The position numbers were made by a program, and so were the translations under genes. From Variovorax sp. PAMC26660 (lineage in GTDB: Bacteria > Pseudomonadota > Gammaproteobacteria > Burkholderiales > Burkholderiaceae_C), in contig NZ_CP060295.1 of the NCBI RefSeq assembly GCF_014302995.1, positions 5,137,501-5,201,500 of the forward strand: DNA of 64,000 nt, given 5' to 3'. The notes below the pieces were generated by a model. That model did not search any database. It was given only the letters and a program-made list of their open reading frames with translations, and was not told the origin of the DNA. Positions 52,919 through 61,216 of the stretch are shown here, in pieces. Positions within the stretch are counted from its first letter, which is position 1. Each line of letters begins with the position of its first letter.

Positions 52919-53926
52919 TCAATCAGGCTTGATGTTTGCCCTTGCGATGACTTTCTGCCAGCGCGCCTGCTCGGCCGCGATGAACTGCGTGAACTGCTCG
53001 GGCGTGCCGCCAACGGCTTCGGCCGCATCGGCGGTCAGGCGTTGCATCGAGTCGGGCGACTTCACCGCCTTCATCGTCTCGGCCGAGAGCTTGACCAGGT
53101 TGGCCGGCGCGAAATTGGCCGGTGCCAGCATGCCGTACCACTGCGTCATCTCGAAGCCGGGGAAGCCTTGCTCGGCCACGGTCGGCACATCGGGCAACTG
53201 CGGCAGCCGCTTGACCGAGCCGGTGGCGATGCAGCGCAACTTGCCGGCCTTGATGAAGGGAATGATGGCCGCCGCACCGATGGCCGAGGCATCGAGCCGG
53301 CCCGAGAGCAGGTCGGTCACCATCGGCCCGGTGCCCCGGTAGGGCACGTGCAGCATGAACACATCGGCCGTCATCTTCAGGTACTCGAAGGCCAGGTGGC
53401 CGGCGCTGCCGTTGCCGGCGGAGCCGTAGCTCAGCTTGCCCGGCTTCGACTTGGCGTAGGCGATGAATTCCTTGAGGTTCTTCGCCGGCACGTCGGGGTG
53501 CACCACGTACAAGCTGGGCACCTTGGCCAGCAGGCTCACGGGCTTGAAGTCCTTGTTGGCGTCGTAGGGCAGCTTGGCAAAGATGTACGGGTTGACCGCT
53601 AGCGTGCCGATGTGTCCGAGGATGATCGTGTGCTGGTCGGTGCTGCGCGCCACCTCGCTCATCGCGATGTTGCCGGCCGCGCCCGGCTTGTTGTCGACGA
53701 ACACGCTCTGGCCCAAGGTGCGCGAGAGTTCAGCGGCCGTGGAGCGCGCGACGATTTCCGAGCTGCCGCCCGGCGCGAAGGGCACAACGAAGCGGATCGA
53801 CTTGCTGGGCCAGGTGTCTTGCGCCGAGGCCAGGGAAGGCAGCAGGCCGCCGAGCGTCAGGGCGCCGCCGGCTTGCAGCCAGTGGCGGCGGTTCAGTGCT
53901 GCGTCATTCGGGAAGAGGTCGGACAT
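52919..53926 (-). CDS. Bug-type (TctC family) periplasmic binding protein, copy 2
   Basis: A 335-residue canonical Bug receptor. The N-terminus NRRHWLQAGGALTLGGLLPSLASA is a signal peptide with twin-arginine character. Mature motifs are WPSKSIRFVVPFAPGGSSEIVARSTAAELS, VDNKPGAAGNIAMSEVARS, YGSAGNGSAGHLAFEYLK and VPYRGTGPMVTDLLSGRLD. It is encoded upstream of tctD on the same strand with a 25-bp gap, so two different receptors flank one TctDE system. The ligand is unknown; carboxylates are usual. Confidence 0.92.
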   Translation of the reverse strand: MSDLFPNDAALNRRHWLQAGGALTLGGLLPSLASAQDTWPSKSIRFVVPFAPGGSSEIVARSTAAELSRTLGQSVFVDNKPGAAGNIAMSEVARSTDQHTIILGHIGTLAVNPYIFAKLPYDANKDFKPVSLLAKVPSLYVVHPDVPAKNLKEFIAYAKSKPGKLSYGSAGNGSAGHLAFEYLKMTADVFMLHVPYRGTGPMVTDLLSGRLDASAIGAAAIIPFIKAGKLRCIATGSVKRLPQLPDVPTVAEQGFPGFEMTQWYGMLAPANFAPANLVKLSAETMKAVKSPDSMQRLTADAAEAVGGTPEQFTQFIAAEQARWQKVIARANIKPD

Positions 53927-53995
53927 GGGGCTTTGTCTCCAGCGCTTTTGGTTTGAAAGCGCGCATCCTGCCCGGTGGATGCTGTCGGAATGCTG

Positions 53996-54643
53996 TCAGT
54001 TTCTAGGGGTCCAATAATCCCGGCCGAATTCGCGGGTGAGCCTGGCGATGAGCGCTTCGACGCGAGTCATCACGCCCGCGACCTGCGCCCGCACGGGTTC
54101 GTGGGCAAAGCGCAGGTTGTGGTGCGTGGCGCCCGAGTCTGGGTCGCCCTCCCGCAGGTAGAGCGTTCCGTCGTGCAGGTGCAGGTCGAACTCCCAACCC
54201 TGCTCATAGCAGGAAAACACTTCGCCCGCTTCGTCGGTGGCCAGCGACTCGATGAAGAGCCGGCCGTCGATGAAGTGGTCATGCCACGGAAAGCTCAGCA
54301 CAAGCCCGCCCGGCACATGGACGACCGGTCGGTTCCAGAAATAGGCGCCGCGGCGCGGGTCCTTGCCGTGGTGCGCGGCCTTGTCGAACACGTCGCGGTA
54401 GTGCCGGCACAGCGCGTCTGCCTTGCCGATACTGTCTGCTGACAGAACGAAGTGCTGCGCCACGAGGGGAATCGCCGGCGGCTCCAGCGGCTCGCGCAGG
54501 GCTTCCCATTGCACCGCCGAAAAACCGTTCTCTGGGCCGAAGTAAAACGACGGCGCAATCACGAAGCCGATGTCGATCTGCACGCCTTCCACCGGCTCGG
54601 ATTGCCGGGCCCACTCAGGCAGTTCGGGCGCGGGGAGGGTCAT
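53996..54643 (-). CDS. Hypothetical protein, unknown family
   Basis: A 215-residue soluble, acidic protein with many Trp and His residues. It opens MTLPAPELPEWARQSEPVEG; later segments include VQIDIGFVIAPSFYFGPENGF, YFWNRPVVHVPGGLVLSFPWHDHFIDG and GWEFDLHLHDGTLYLREG. I do not recognise a family; the layout suggests an all-beta fold. It starts 14 bp past the stop of the IclR gene on the same strand, so it may be co-transcribed with it. Confidence 0.72.
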   Translation of the reverse strand: MTLPAPELPEWARQSEPVEGVQIDIGFVIAPSFYFGPENGFSAVQWEALREPLEPPAIPLVAQHFVLSADSIGKADALCRHYRDVFDKAAHHGKDPRRGAYFWNRPVVHVPGGLVLSFPWHDHFIDGRLFIESLATDEAGEVFSCYEQGWEFDLHLHDGTLYLREGDPDSGATHHNLRFAHEPVRAQVAGVMTRVEALIARLTREFGRDYWTPRN

Positions 54644-54657
54644 GGCGGTGGCGACGA

Positions 54658-55443
54658 TCAGATCAGGTTGCGCATCGCCTGCGCCGTCTCGCGCAGCACC
54701 GGCAGCACGCGCGCCACCGCGTCTTCGGAGCTTTCATGCCCCATCGGCATCGTGATGTTCAGCGCACCCACCAGCGCGCCGTGCCGGTCGCGCAGCGGCA
54801 CCGCGATGCCGCGTGAATTGAGGTCGAGCTGCTGCTCCGACAGCGCCCAGCCCTGCGTCCGGATGCGCGCGAGTTCGAGCTTCATGCGTTCCATGCTCGC
54901 GATGGTGTGCGGGGTGAACACCTGCAGTTGCCGCGTCGACAGCCACTCGTTCAGCTCCGCGTCGCCGCGCAGCGCGAGCATCAGCATGCCCGCGGCCGTG
55001 ACCTGCGCCGGCACGCGCGCGCCCAGCACGTAGCCGGTGCTCATGCTGCGGTTGGGGCCGTTGCGCGCGATGTAGATCACCTCGTCGCCGTCCATCACGC
55101 TGAGGTAGGCGATCTCGTTGGTGCCGGCGGCCACGCGCTGCAGAAAGGGCTGCACCACGCGCGGCAGGCGGGCCGATTCCAGGTACGAGCGGCCCAGGCG
55201 CAGCACACGCGGCGTGAGCCAGAACAGCTTGCCGTCGCTCGCCACGTAGCCCATGTGCTGCAGCGTCAGCAGGTAGCGCCTTGCGGCGGTGCGCGTCATG
55301 TCCGTGCGCTGGCCGGCCTGGCTGGCGGTCAGGCGCGGGTTGGCATCGTCGAAGGCTTCGATGATGCTCACGCCGCGCTCCAGGCCGGCAATCCAGTCGC
55401 GCTTGTCCAGGCCGGTGGGCGGGGTCGAATCGTCCTTGCTCAT
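54658..55443 (-). CDS. pcaR: IclR-family regulator, PcaR/PobR/PcaU group
   Basis: A 261-residue regulator. N-terminal HTH: WIAGLERGVSIIEAFDDANPRLTASQAGQRTDMTRTAARRYLLTLQHMGYV. The C-terminal ligand domain has YLSVMDGDEVIYIARNGPNRSMSTGYVLGARVPAQVTAAGMLMLA, close to the PcaR/PcaU/PobR group that responds to protocatechuate-pathway acids. It is divergent from the AroE-like/pca operon. A 15-bp palindromic site in the 199-bp gap (55532-55546) and a near copy before quiC (61147-61161) support local control. The symbol is by group, not proven orthology. Confidence 0.88.
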   Translation of the reverse strand: MSKDDSTPPTGLDKRDWIAGLERGVSIIEAFDDANPRLTASQAGQRTDMTRTAARRYLLTLQHMGYVASDGKLFWLTPRVLRLGRSYLESARLPRVVQPFLQRVAAGTNEIAYLSVMDGDEVIYIARNGPNRSMSTGYVLGARVPAQVTAAGMLMLALRGDAELNEWLSTRQLQVFTPHTIASMERMKLELARIRTQGWALSEQQLDLNSRGIAVPLRDRHGALVGALNITMPMGHESSEDAVARVLPVLRETAQAMRNLI

Positions 55444-55531
55444 GGGCGGAAGTGTGCCTGCGGTGGCCGGTTTTGAAGCTGCATAAAGTGGGGGTGAAAA
55501 CCCTTGGTTTGAACGATTAACGATTTTTAAA

Positions 55532-55546
55532 GATCGATGATCGAAC
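55532..55546 (-). promoter_or_regulatory. PcaR-type operator in the divergent region before the AroE-like/pca operon
   Basis: On the minus strand this reads GTTCGATCATCGATC, a 7-1-7 imperfect palindrome that differs at one base from the site before quiC. A related half, GAACGATTAACG, lies 21 bp away (55511-55522). IclR proteins of this group bind such repeated elements. It stands 97 bp before the operon start and 89 bp before the regulator start. Confidence 0.62.
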
Positions 55547-55642
55547 GTTTGGCCTGTTCGGGGCTGCGCAAGAGAGAGGATCGGACTATAAAGCTCGGCA
55601 TCCGGCCTCCCAAAGAGCGATTGACGAACGGAAAGCAAGCAC

Positions 55643-56566
55643 ATGAGCCATTCCATCAGCGGCAGCACCCAGGCGTATCTGATCCCGGGCGATCCGGTCC
55701 GCAACGTGCGGCTGCCGCGCATGTTCAACGCCGCCTTCGAGCGCTTCGGCATCGACGCCGTGCTGCTGCCCATGCAGGTGCCGGTGCGCGACTTCGCGGT
55801 GTTCTTCAAGTCGGCCTTTCTTGCGCGCAATGTGCGCGGCATGGTGATCGCGCCGCCGCACAAGCCGCTGGTGGTCGACCTGCTCGACGGCTGCGGCCTG
55901 TTCGGGCGCGTGGCAGGCTCGGTCAACGTGGTGCGACGCACCGAGGGCGACCAGCTCGAAGGCGACCTGTTCGACGGCGAAGGCCTCATCGGTGCGCTCG
56001 ACCACTACAACACGCCCTTTCGCGGCAAGCGCGTGCTGATCCTCGGCGCGGGCGTGAGCGCCGCGGCCATCGGCGTGGCGCTGGCCGAGGGCGGCACGGT
56101 GAATGGCGCGGAGCACATCGCCTTCTACGACAGCGCAGCGGGCAAGGCGGCTGGCGTGGCCGCCAAGCTCGATGCCTTCTTCGACGCCACGGTGGTCGCG
56201 GTCGACAGCAACGCGCCCGAGGGCTACGACCTCGTGATCAACGCCACGCCGCTGGGGCTGGTCGAGGGCGATGCGCTGCCGCTCGACGTGGCGCGCATGG
56301 ACAGCCATGCGGCGCTGTTCGACATTCTTCTGCGCAACCAGCCCACGCCGCTGGTGCGCGCGGCCCGTGCGCGCGGGCTTCATGCACAGGCCGGCTTCGA
56401 GATGCTGATCCAGCAGATGCCGCATTACCTGCGCTACTTCGGTCACGCCGATGCGGCCACGGCGCTGCGGGCCGATGCGAATTTTTTGCGCGAGATCGTC
56501 TATCCGCCGGCCATGCATGGCGAGATTTCGCAGCCGATCCGCTACCACTCCGTGAACGTCGCCTGA
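55643..56566 (+). CDS. Shikimate dehydrogenase-like protein, copy 1 (quinate/shikimate catabolism)
   Basis: A 307-residue AroE-superfamily protein. The catalytic Lys/Asp pair is at Lys74 (APPHKPLV) and Asp111 (GDLFDGEGLIG); the nucleotide-binding loop is LILGAGVSAAAIGVALA and NATPLGL follows. It is about 30 residues longer than AroE through a C-terminal extension (FLREIVYPPAMHGEISQPIR). It is diverged from biosynthetic AroE, and in this operon it probably oxidises quinate or shikimate. A second homologue follows after 36 bp. Confidence 0.85.
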   Translation: MSHSISGSTQAYLIPGDPVRNVRLPRMFNAAFERFGIDAVLLPMQVPVRDFAVFFKSAFLARNVRGMVIAPPHKPLVVDLLDGCGLFGRVAGSVNVVRRTEGDQLEGDLFDGEGLIGALDHYNTPFRGKRVLILGAGVSAAAIGVALAEGGTVNGAEHIAFYDSAAGKAAGVAAKLDAFFDATVVAVDSNAPEGYDLVINATPLGLVEGDALPLDVARMDSHAALFDILLRNQPTPLVRAARARGLHAQAGFEMLIQQMPHYLRYFGHADAATALRADANFLREIVYPPAMHGEISQPIRYHSVNVA

Positions 56567-56602
56567 CAAGGTGAGCCTCATCCTTTCAACGAAACGAGTC
56601 CC

Positions 56603-57436
56603 ATGATTTCCGGCAAGACAACGCTCATCGCCCACCTCGGCTATCCCACCGAGGCCTTCAAGGCGCCGATGATCTACAACCCCTGGTTCGACAAGCAGGG
56701 CATCGATGCGGTAGTGGTGCCGATGGGTGTGAAGCCCGAGGATTACGCGGCCTCGCTGCCGCAGATCTTCAAGCTCTCGAACATCCGCGGCGCGCTCGTC
56801 ACGATGCCGCACAAGGTCACGACGATGGCGCTGGTGGACGAAGTGACGCCGACCGCGCGCGTCGCGGGCGCCTGCAACGCCATCCTCAAGCGGCCCGACG
56901 GCACGCTGCTGGGCGACCAGTTCGACGGCGCCGGTTTCGTGCGCGGCGTGGAGCGCAAGGGACGGCTGTTCAAGGGCACGCGGGTGCTGGTGTCCGGCAC
57001 CGGTGGTGTGGGTTCGGCCATTGCGGCGTCGATCGCGGCGGCCGGTGCGGCCGAGCTGATGCTGTTCGACATGAGCGATGCGTCGGCCAATGCGCTGGCC
57101 GCGCGCCTGCGCGAAAACTACCCGCAGATGACGGTGACCACGGGCTCCAAAGACCCGGCCGGCTTCGACGTGGTTGTCAACGCCACGCCGCTCGGCATGA
57201 AGGAGGGCGACCCGCTGCCCTTCGACGTGGACCGCATCAGCCCCGACACCTTCGTCGGCGAGGTCGTGATGAAGACCGAATACACGCCGCTGCTGCAGGC
57301 CGCCAAGGCCAAAGGCTGCCAGGTGCAGGTCGGCACCGACATGCTCTTCGAGATGATCCCGGCCTACCTGGAGTTCTTCGGTTTTGGCACAGCGTCCCCG
57401 GAGGAATTGCGTGCCGTGGCCCAATTGAAATACTGA
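56603..57436 (+). CDS. Shikimate dehydrogenase-like protein, copy 2
   Basis: A 277-residue AroE-family dehydrogenase. Catalytic Lys71 in VTMPHKVTTMALVDEV and Asp107 in GDQFDGAGFVRG are in place; the Rossmann loop is VLVSGTGGVGSAIAASIAAAG and NATPLGMKEGDPLPFD follows. Length is close to E. coli AroE (272). The NADP-specificity arginine motif of AroE (NRT) is not evident after strand 2 (FDMSDASAN), which hints at NAD use, typical of catabolic members. pcaB starts 16 bp later. Confidence 0.88.
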   Translation: MISGKTTLIAHLGYPTEAFKAPMIYNPWFDKQGIDAVVVPMGVKPEDYAASLPQIFKLSNIRGALVTMPHKVTTMALVDEVTPTARVAGACNAILKRPDGTLLGDQFDGAGFVRGVERKGRLFKGTRVLVSGTGGVGSAIAASIAAAGAAELMLFDMSDASANALAARLRENYPQMTVTTGSKDPAGFDVVVNATPLGMKEGDPLPFDVDRISPDTFVGEVVMKTEYTPLLQAAKAKGCQVQVGTDMLFEMIPAYLEFFGFGTASPEELRAVAQLKY

Positions 57437-57452
57437 AAGACCAGGTCACCGC

Positions 57453-58667
57453 ATGAGTATTTTTGAAGGTTTTCTTTCCACATCCGAAACGCTCGGCGCA
57501 TTCAGCGACCGCGCGTTCGTCGACGCAATGTTGCGTTTCGAGGCCGCGCTCGCGCGGGCGCAATCCGCGGAAGGGCTGATTCCCGAAAGCGCCGCGCATT
57601 CGATCGTCAGCAGTTGCAAGGTCGAGCTGTTCGACGTGGCGAAGATCGTCCGCGAAAGCGGACGTGCCGGCAGCGTCGCGATCCCGCTGGTCAAGGCTTT
57701 GCGCGAGGCCGTGGGCCTGTTCAATGCCGACGCCGTGCCCTTCGTGCATTTCGGCAGCACCAGCCAGGATGTGATCGACAGCGCGATGGCGCTGGTCACG
57801 CGCGAGGCGGTGGCGCTCATCGAGGCCGATCTCGCCAAGGCGGCAGATGCCTTGCTGCGCCTGGCGACCACGCACGCCGAAACGCCGATGCTCGCGCGCA
57901 CGCTGATGCAGCCGGCCTCGGTCACCAGCTTCGGCTTCAAGTGCGCGGGCTGGGCTGCGCCGCTGGTGCGCAGTCGCATCCGCCTGCGCGAGGCGGCCAG
58001 GCATGCGCTGCAGTTGCAGCTCGGTGGCGCCGTCGGCACGCTGGCGCAGATGAAGGGGCAGGGGGCAGCAGTGCGCCAGCGCATGGCCAAGGAACTGGGC
58101 CTGGGCGATCCCGGCGCGACGTGGCATACACAGCGCGACGAATGGGTCGCGCTCGGCTGCGAGCTGGGCCTGATCACCGGCAGCCTTGGCAAGATCGCCG
58201 TCGACATCGCGCTGCTCGGCCAATATGAAGTGGGCGAAGTCGCCGAGCCCAGCGAGCCCGGCCGTGGCGGTTCGTCGGCAATGCCGCACAAGCGCAACCC
58301 TGTCGCCTCGATGGTCGCCATTGCCGCCGCGCACCGCGCGCCGCAGCGCGTGGCCGCCTTGCTCGGTGCCATGCCGCAGCAGCACGAACGCGCGCTCGGC
58401 GCATGGCAGGCCGAACTGGCCGAATGGCCGCAACTGCTGATGTCGGCGCATGGCAGCGTGCGCGCCATGGCCGGGGCATTGCCCGGCCTCCAGGTCGACG
58501 CTGCACGCATGCGCGCCAACATCGATCGCTTGCGCGCTGAGCTGCCGCGCGACGCGGCCGACGAATGGTTCGACCCCGCGCTTGCCATCAACGCCGGCCA
58601 GATTGCGCTCGCGGAAGTGAAAGCGCTTCAAGCCAAGCTTTCAGAAAACAAGGAACTCGCTCAATGA
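57453..58667 (+). CDS. pcaB: 3-carboxy-cis,cis-muconate cycloisomerase
   Basis: A 404-residue member of the fumarase/aspartase superfamily that lactonises 3-carboxymuconate in the protocatechuate branch. The superfamily signature GRGGSSAMPHKRNPVAS is present at about residues 270-286, with FGSTSQDVIDSAM near residue 100. It is shorter than many PcaB proteins (about 450 aa). The stop overlaps the pcaC start (ATGA). The protocatechuate dioxygenase (pcaGH) is not in this window. Confidence 0.93.
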   Translation: MSIFEGFLSTSETLGAFSDRAFVDAMLRFEAALARAQSAEGLIPESAAHSIVSSCKVELFDVAKIVRESGRAGSVAIPLVKALREAVGLFNADAVPFVHFGSTSQDVIDSAMALVTREAVALIEADLAKAADALLRLATTHAETPMLARTLMQPASVTSFGFKCAGWAAPLVRSRIRLREAARHALQLQLGGAVGTLAQMKGQGAAVRQRMAKELGLGDPGATWHTQRDEWVALGCELGLITGSLGKIAVDIALLGQYEVGEVAEPSEPGRGGSSAMPHKRNPVASMVAIAAAHRAPQRVAALLGAMPQQHERALGAWQAELAEWPQLLMSAHGSVRAMAGALPGLQVDAARMRANIDRLRAELPRDAADEWFDPALAINAGQIALAEVKALQAKLSENKELAQ

Positions 58668-59098
58668 CCGCCCCCCAAACCCCGAGCAACGACTATGAAG
58701 ACGGGCTGCTCAACCGCCGCCGCGTGCTCGGCGACGCCTGGGTCGACAAGTCGCTGGCCAACCGCAATGAATTCAACGCCGAGTTCCAGGAACTGATCAC
58801 GCGCCACGCGTGGAATGACATCTGGGGTCGCCCCGCGCTGGGCGACAAGACGCGCCGCTACATGGTGCTGTCGATGATGCTGGGCATCCACGCCTACGAA
58901 GAGTTCGCGATGCATGTGCGCGCCGCGCTCGACGGCCCGCCCGAGTCGCGCCTCACGCCGCAAGACATCAAGGAAGTGATCATGATGGCCGCCATCTACT
59001 GCGGCGTGCCGGTGGCCAACCATGCCTTCGGCATTGCCACGAACATCCTGCGCGAGAAAGGCCTGCTGCCCGCGACACCTGCGCCCGCGGCGCAGTGA
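58664..59098 (+). CDS. pcaC: 4-carboxymuconolactone decarboxylase
   Basis: A 144-residue protein of the AhpD-like/CMD family that decarboxylates 4-carboxymuconolactone to the 3-oxoadipate enol-lactone. Recognised from YEDGLLNRRRVLGDAWVDKSLANRNEFNAEFQELITRHAWNDIWGRPALGDKTR and the helix KEVIMMAAIYCGVPVANHAF. It is coupled at both ends: the ATG overlaps pcaB and the stop overlaps the MFS gene. Confidence 0.95.
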   Translation: MTAPQTPSNDYEDGLLNRRRVLGDAWVDKSLANRNEFNAEFQELITRHAWNDIWGRPALGDKTRRYMVLSMMLGIHAYEEFAMHVRAALDGPPESRLTPQDIKEVIMMAAIYCGVPVANHAFGIATNILREKGLLPATPAPAAQ

Positions 59099-60321
59099 AC
59101 GCGCCGGTCGCCCCGAAGAGGGGCCGCTTCGACGTCAGCTTCACCTTGCTGCTGCCGCTGCTGCTGGCAGCGCAACCGGTGGCCACCGACAGCTACCTGC
59201 CCGCGCTCCCCGCCATCGCGAAGGAGCTGGGCTCGGCCAGCACCAGCCTCACGCTGTTCGTGCTGGCCTTCGGCTTTGCGCAACTGCTGTGCGGCCCGCT
59301 GGCCGACCGCTTCGGCAGAAGGCCCGTGCTGCTCGCGGGACTCGCCTGCTACGTGATCGCGGCCTTTGGCGGCGCCTTCGCAGGCAGCGTGGCGGTGCTC
59401 GCGGGCTGGCGCACGCTGCAGGGCTTTTCGATGGCGGCCATCCTCGTGTGTTCGCGCGCGGCGGTGCGCGATCTCTATCCGGCGCACGAAGGCCCGCATG
59501 TCATGGCCCGCGGCCTCACGGGGCTGGGCATGGTCGGGCTGGTGGCGCCACTGCTCGGTGCATGGCTGGTGCAGGGCGCAGGGTGGCGTTGGGTGATGGT
59601 CGCGATGGCCGTCTATTCGCTGCTGCTGTTTGCGCTGTGCTGGCGCTCCTTCGGCGAAACGCGCAAGCCGATGGCGGATGGCGAATCGTCCGCGCCGCGC
59701 GGCAGCACGCGCGCCGTGTTCGCCAGCCGTTCCTTCCGGGCTTGGGCCTCGGTGGCGGCGACGACTTATGGCGGGCTGTTCTGCTTTCTGCTGCTGTCGC
59801 CGATGGTCTACATCGGCTACCTGGGCTGGTCGCCCGCGATGTACGGCTGGATTCCGGCCGGTGGCTCGCTGGTCTACATCTTCAGCACCACCATGTGCCG
59901 CAGCCTCTTGCGCCGCTACGGGCCGGTGCGTACCGTGCGGCTCGGTGCCTCGCTGAGCCTGACGGGCGCCGTCATCCAGGCGCTGGGCTGCTGGCTGATG
60001 CCGCTGAGCGCCGTGCCTTTGCTCTTCGGCCATGCCGTGTACTGCCTGGGTCACGGCATTCATCAACCGTGCGGGCAGGCCGGCGCGGTGGGCGACCTGC
60101 CGCACCTTGCGGGCCGGGCCGTGTCTTGGTCCGGCTTCGGCATGATGATGGTTGCGTTCTGCGCGGGGCAACTGGCCGCGCGTTTTGTCGATGCCGATTT
60201 TTCGCACGGCGCCTGGCCGATGGTCGTGCCGATGCTGCTCGCCGGCAGCGTGCTGATGGCCATTGCGTTCCTGTGGCTGCCGCGTCTTCATCAACACCCG
60301 ATAAAGGAAAGCTCACCATGA
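59095..60321 (+). CDS. MFS transporter, Bcr/CflA type, within the pca operon
   Basis: A 408-residue permease with about 12 hydrophobic segments: LLAAQPVATDSYLPALPAIAKELG, FGFAQLLCGPLADRFGRRPVLL (motif A) and LTGLGMVGLVAPLLGAWLV (motif C-like). These match the Bcr/CflA drug-resistance subfamily. The GTG start overlaps the pcaC stop, and the stop overlaps the pcaD ATG. Being locked inside the operon suggests it exports or imports a pathway intermediate, but this is inference. Confidence 0.88.
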   Translation: MNAPVAPKRGRFDVSFTLLLPLLLAAQPVATDSYLPALPAIAKELGSASTSLTLFVLAFGFAQLLCGPLADRFGRRPVLLAGLACYVIAAFGGAFAGSVAVLAGWRTLQGFSMAAILVCSRAAVRDLYPAHEGPHVMARGLTGLGMVGLVAPLLGAWLVQGAGWRWVMVAMAVYSLLLFALCWRSFGETRKPMADGESSAPRGSTRAVFASRSFRAWASVAATTYGGLFCFLLLSPMVYIGYLGWSPAMYGWIPAGGSLVYIFSTTMCRSLLRRYGPVRTVRLGASLSLTGAVIQALGCWLMPLSAVPLLFGHAVYCLGHGIHQPCGQAGAVGDLPHLAGRAVSWSGFGMMMVAFCAGQLAARFVDADFSHGAWPMVVPMLLAGSVLMAIAFLWLPRLHQHPIKESSP

Positions 60322-61082
60322 CCCGTTTGAATGTCGTTCGCGAGGGCGATGGCCCGATCGTCGTGCTCAGCCATGCGCTCGGTTGCGACCTGCACATGTG
60401 GGACGGCGTGGCCGCGCGACTGGCGCGCGCCCACACGGTGATCCGCTACGACCACCGCAACCACGGCGCGTCCGAGGTGGTGCCCGGCGCGCTGCGCATC
60501 GAGACGCTGGCGCAGGACGCGGCCGACCTCATCCAGCGCGAGGCGGACGGCGAGCCCGTGCACTTCGTGGGCCTGTCGATGGGCGGCATGACCGCGCAGG
60601 CGCTGGCAGTGCGTCACCCCGAACTGCTCAAGACCGTGGTGATCGCCAATTCGTCGGCGCACTACCCCGATCAGTCTCCGTGGCGCGCCCGCGCCGAAAC
60701 GGTCAACGCCAAGGGCGTGGCTGCCATCGCACCCGGCGCCGTGGCGCGCTGGCTCACGCCGGCCTTTGTCGCCACGCCCGAAGGCGCCATCGCGGCGAAG
60801 GCGCTGCACGACGTGCTGGTGCGCACCGATGCGCAGGGCTACATCGAGAGCTGCAACGCCGTGGCGGCCATCGACTTTCGCGACAGCAACCACCGCATTG
60901 CCGTGCCCACGCTGGTGATCGGCGGGCTGCAGGACGAGGCCACGCCGATGGCGATGTCCGAAGCCGTGGCGGCGGCCATTCCGGGTGCGCGCCTGGCGAC
61001 CATTGACGCGGCGCACGTGAGCGCGGTCGAGCGCCCGGCCGAGTTCGCGCAACTGCTGATCGATTTCTGGCGCAGCCTTTGA
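60318..61082 (+). CDS. pcaD: 3-oxoadipate enol-lactonase
   Basis: A 254-residue alpha/beta hydrolase that opens the enol-lactone to 3-oxoadipate. The triad is Ser87 in VGLSMGGM, Asp206 in GGLQDEATP and His233 in DAAHVSA. The N-terminus VLSHALGCDLHMWDGVA and YDHRNHGAS are typical of PcaD. The ATG overlaps the MFS stop. Later steps (pcaIJ, pcaF) are not in the window. Confidence 0.94.
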   Translation: MTRLNVVREGDGPIVVLSHALGCDLHMWDGVAARLARAHTVIRYDHRNHGASEVVPGALRIETLAQDAADLIQREADGEPVHFVGLSMGGMTAQALAVRHPELLKTVVIANSSAHYPDQSPWRARAETVNAKGVAAIAPGAVARWLTPAFVATPEGAIAAKALHDVLVRTDAQGYIESCNAVAAIDFRDSNHRIAVPTLVIGGLQDEATPMAMSEAVAAAIPGARLATIDAAHVSAVERPAEFAQLLIDFWRSL

Positions 61083-61146
61083 CGGCTGCCGGCCGGCTCC
61101 TTGACCTAGGTGTATCCCGTATTTCGTCCGAATAATGAACGCTGGC

Positions 61147-61161
61147 GTTCGATAATCGATC
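61147..61161 (+). promoter_or_regulatory. PcaR-type operator before quiC
   Basis: GTTCGATAATCGATC differs at one base from the minus-strand site at 55532-55546 and, as I recall, resembles the published P. putida PcaR consensus GTTCGATAATCGCAC. It includes a GATAAT -10-like hexamer (61151-61156). It ends 55 bp before the quiC ATG, giving quiC its own regulated promoter after pcaD. Confidence 0.65.
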
Positions 61162-61216
61162 AGGTGGACGTCGAATAGATTGTGGCGCGGCCCGGGTGTT
61201 CCTAAAGTCCACCCCC

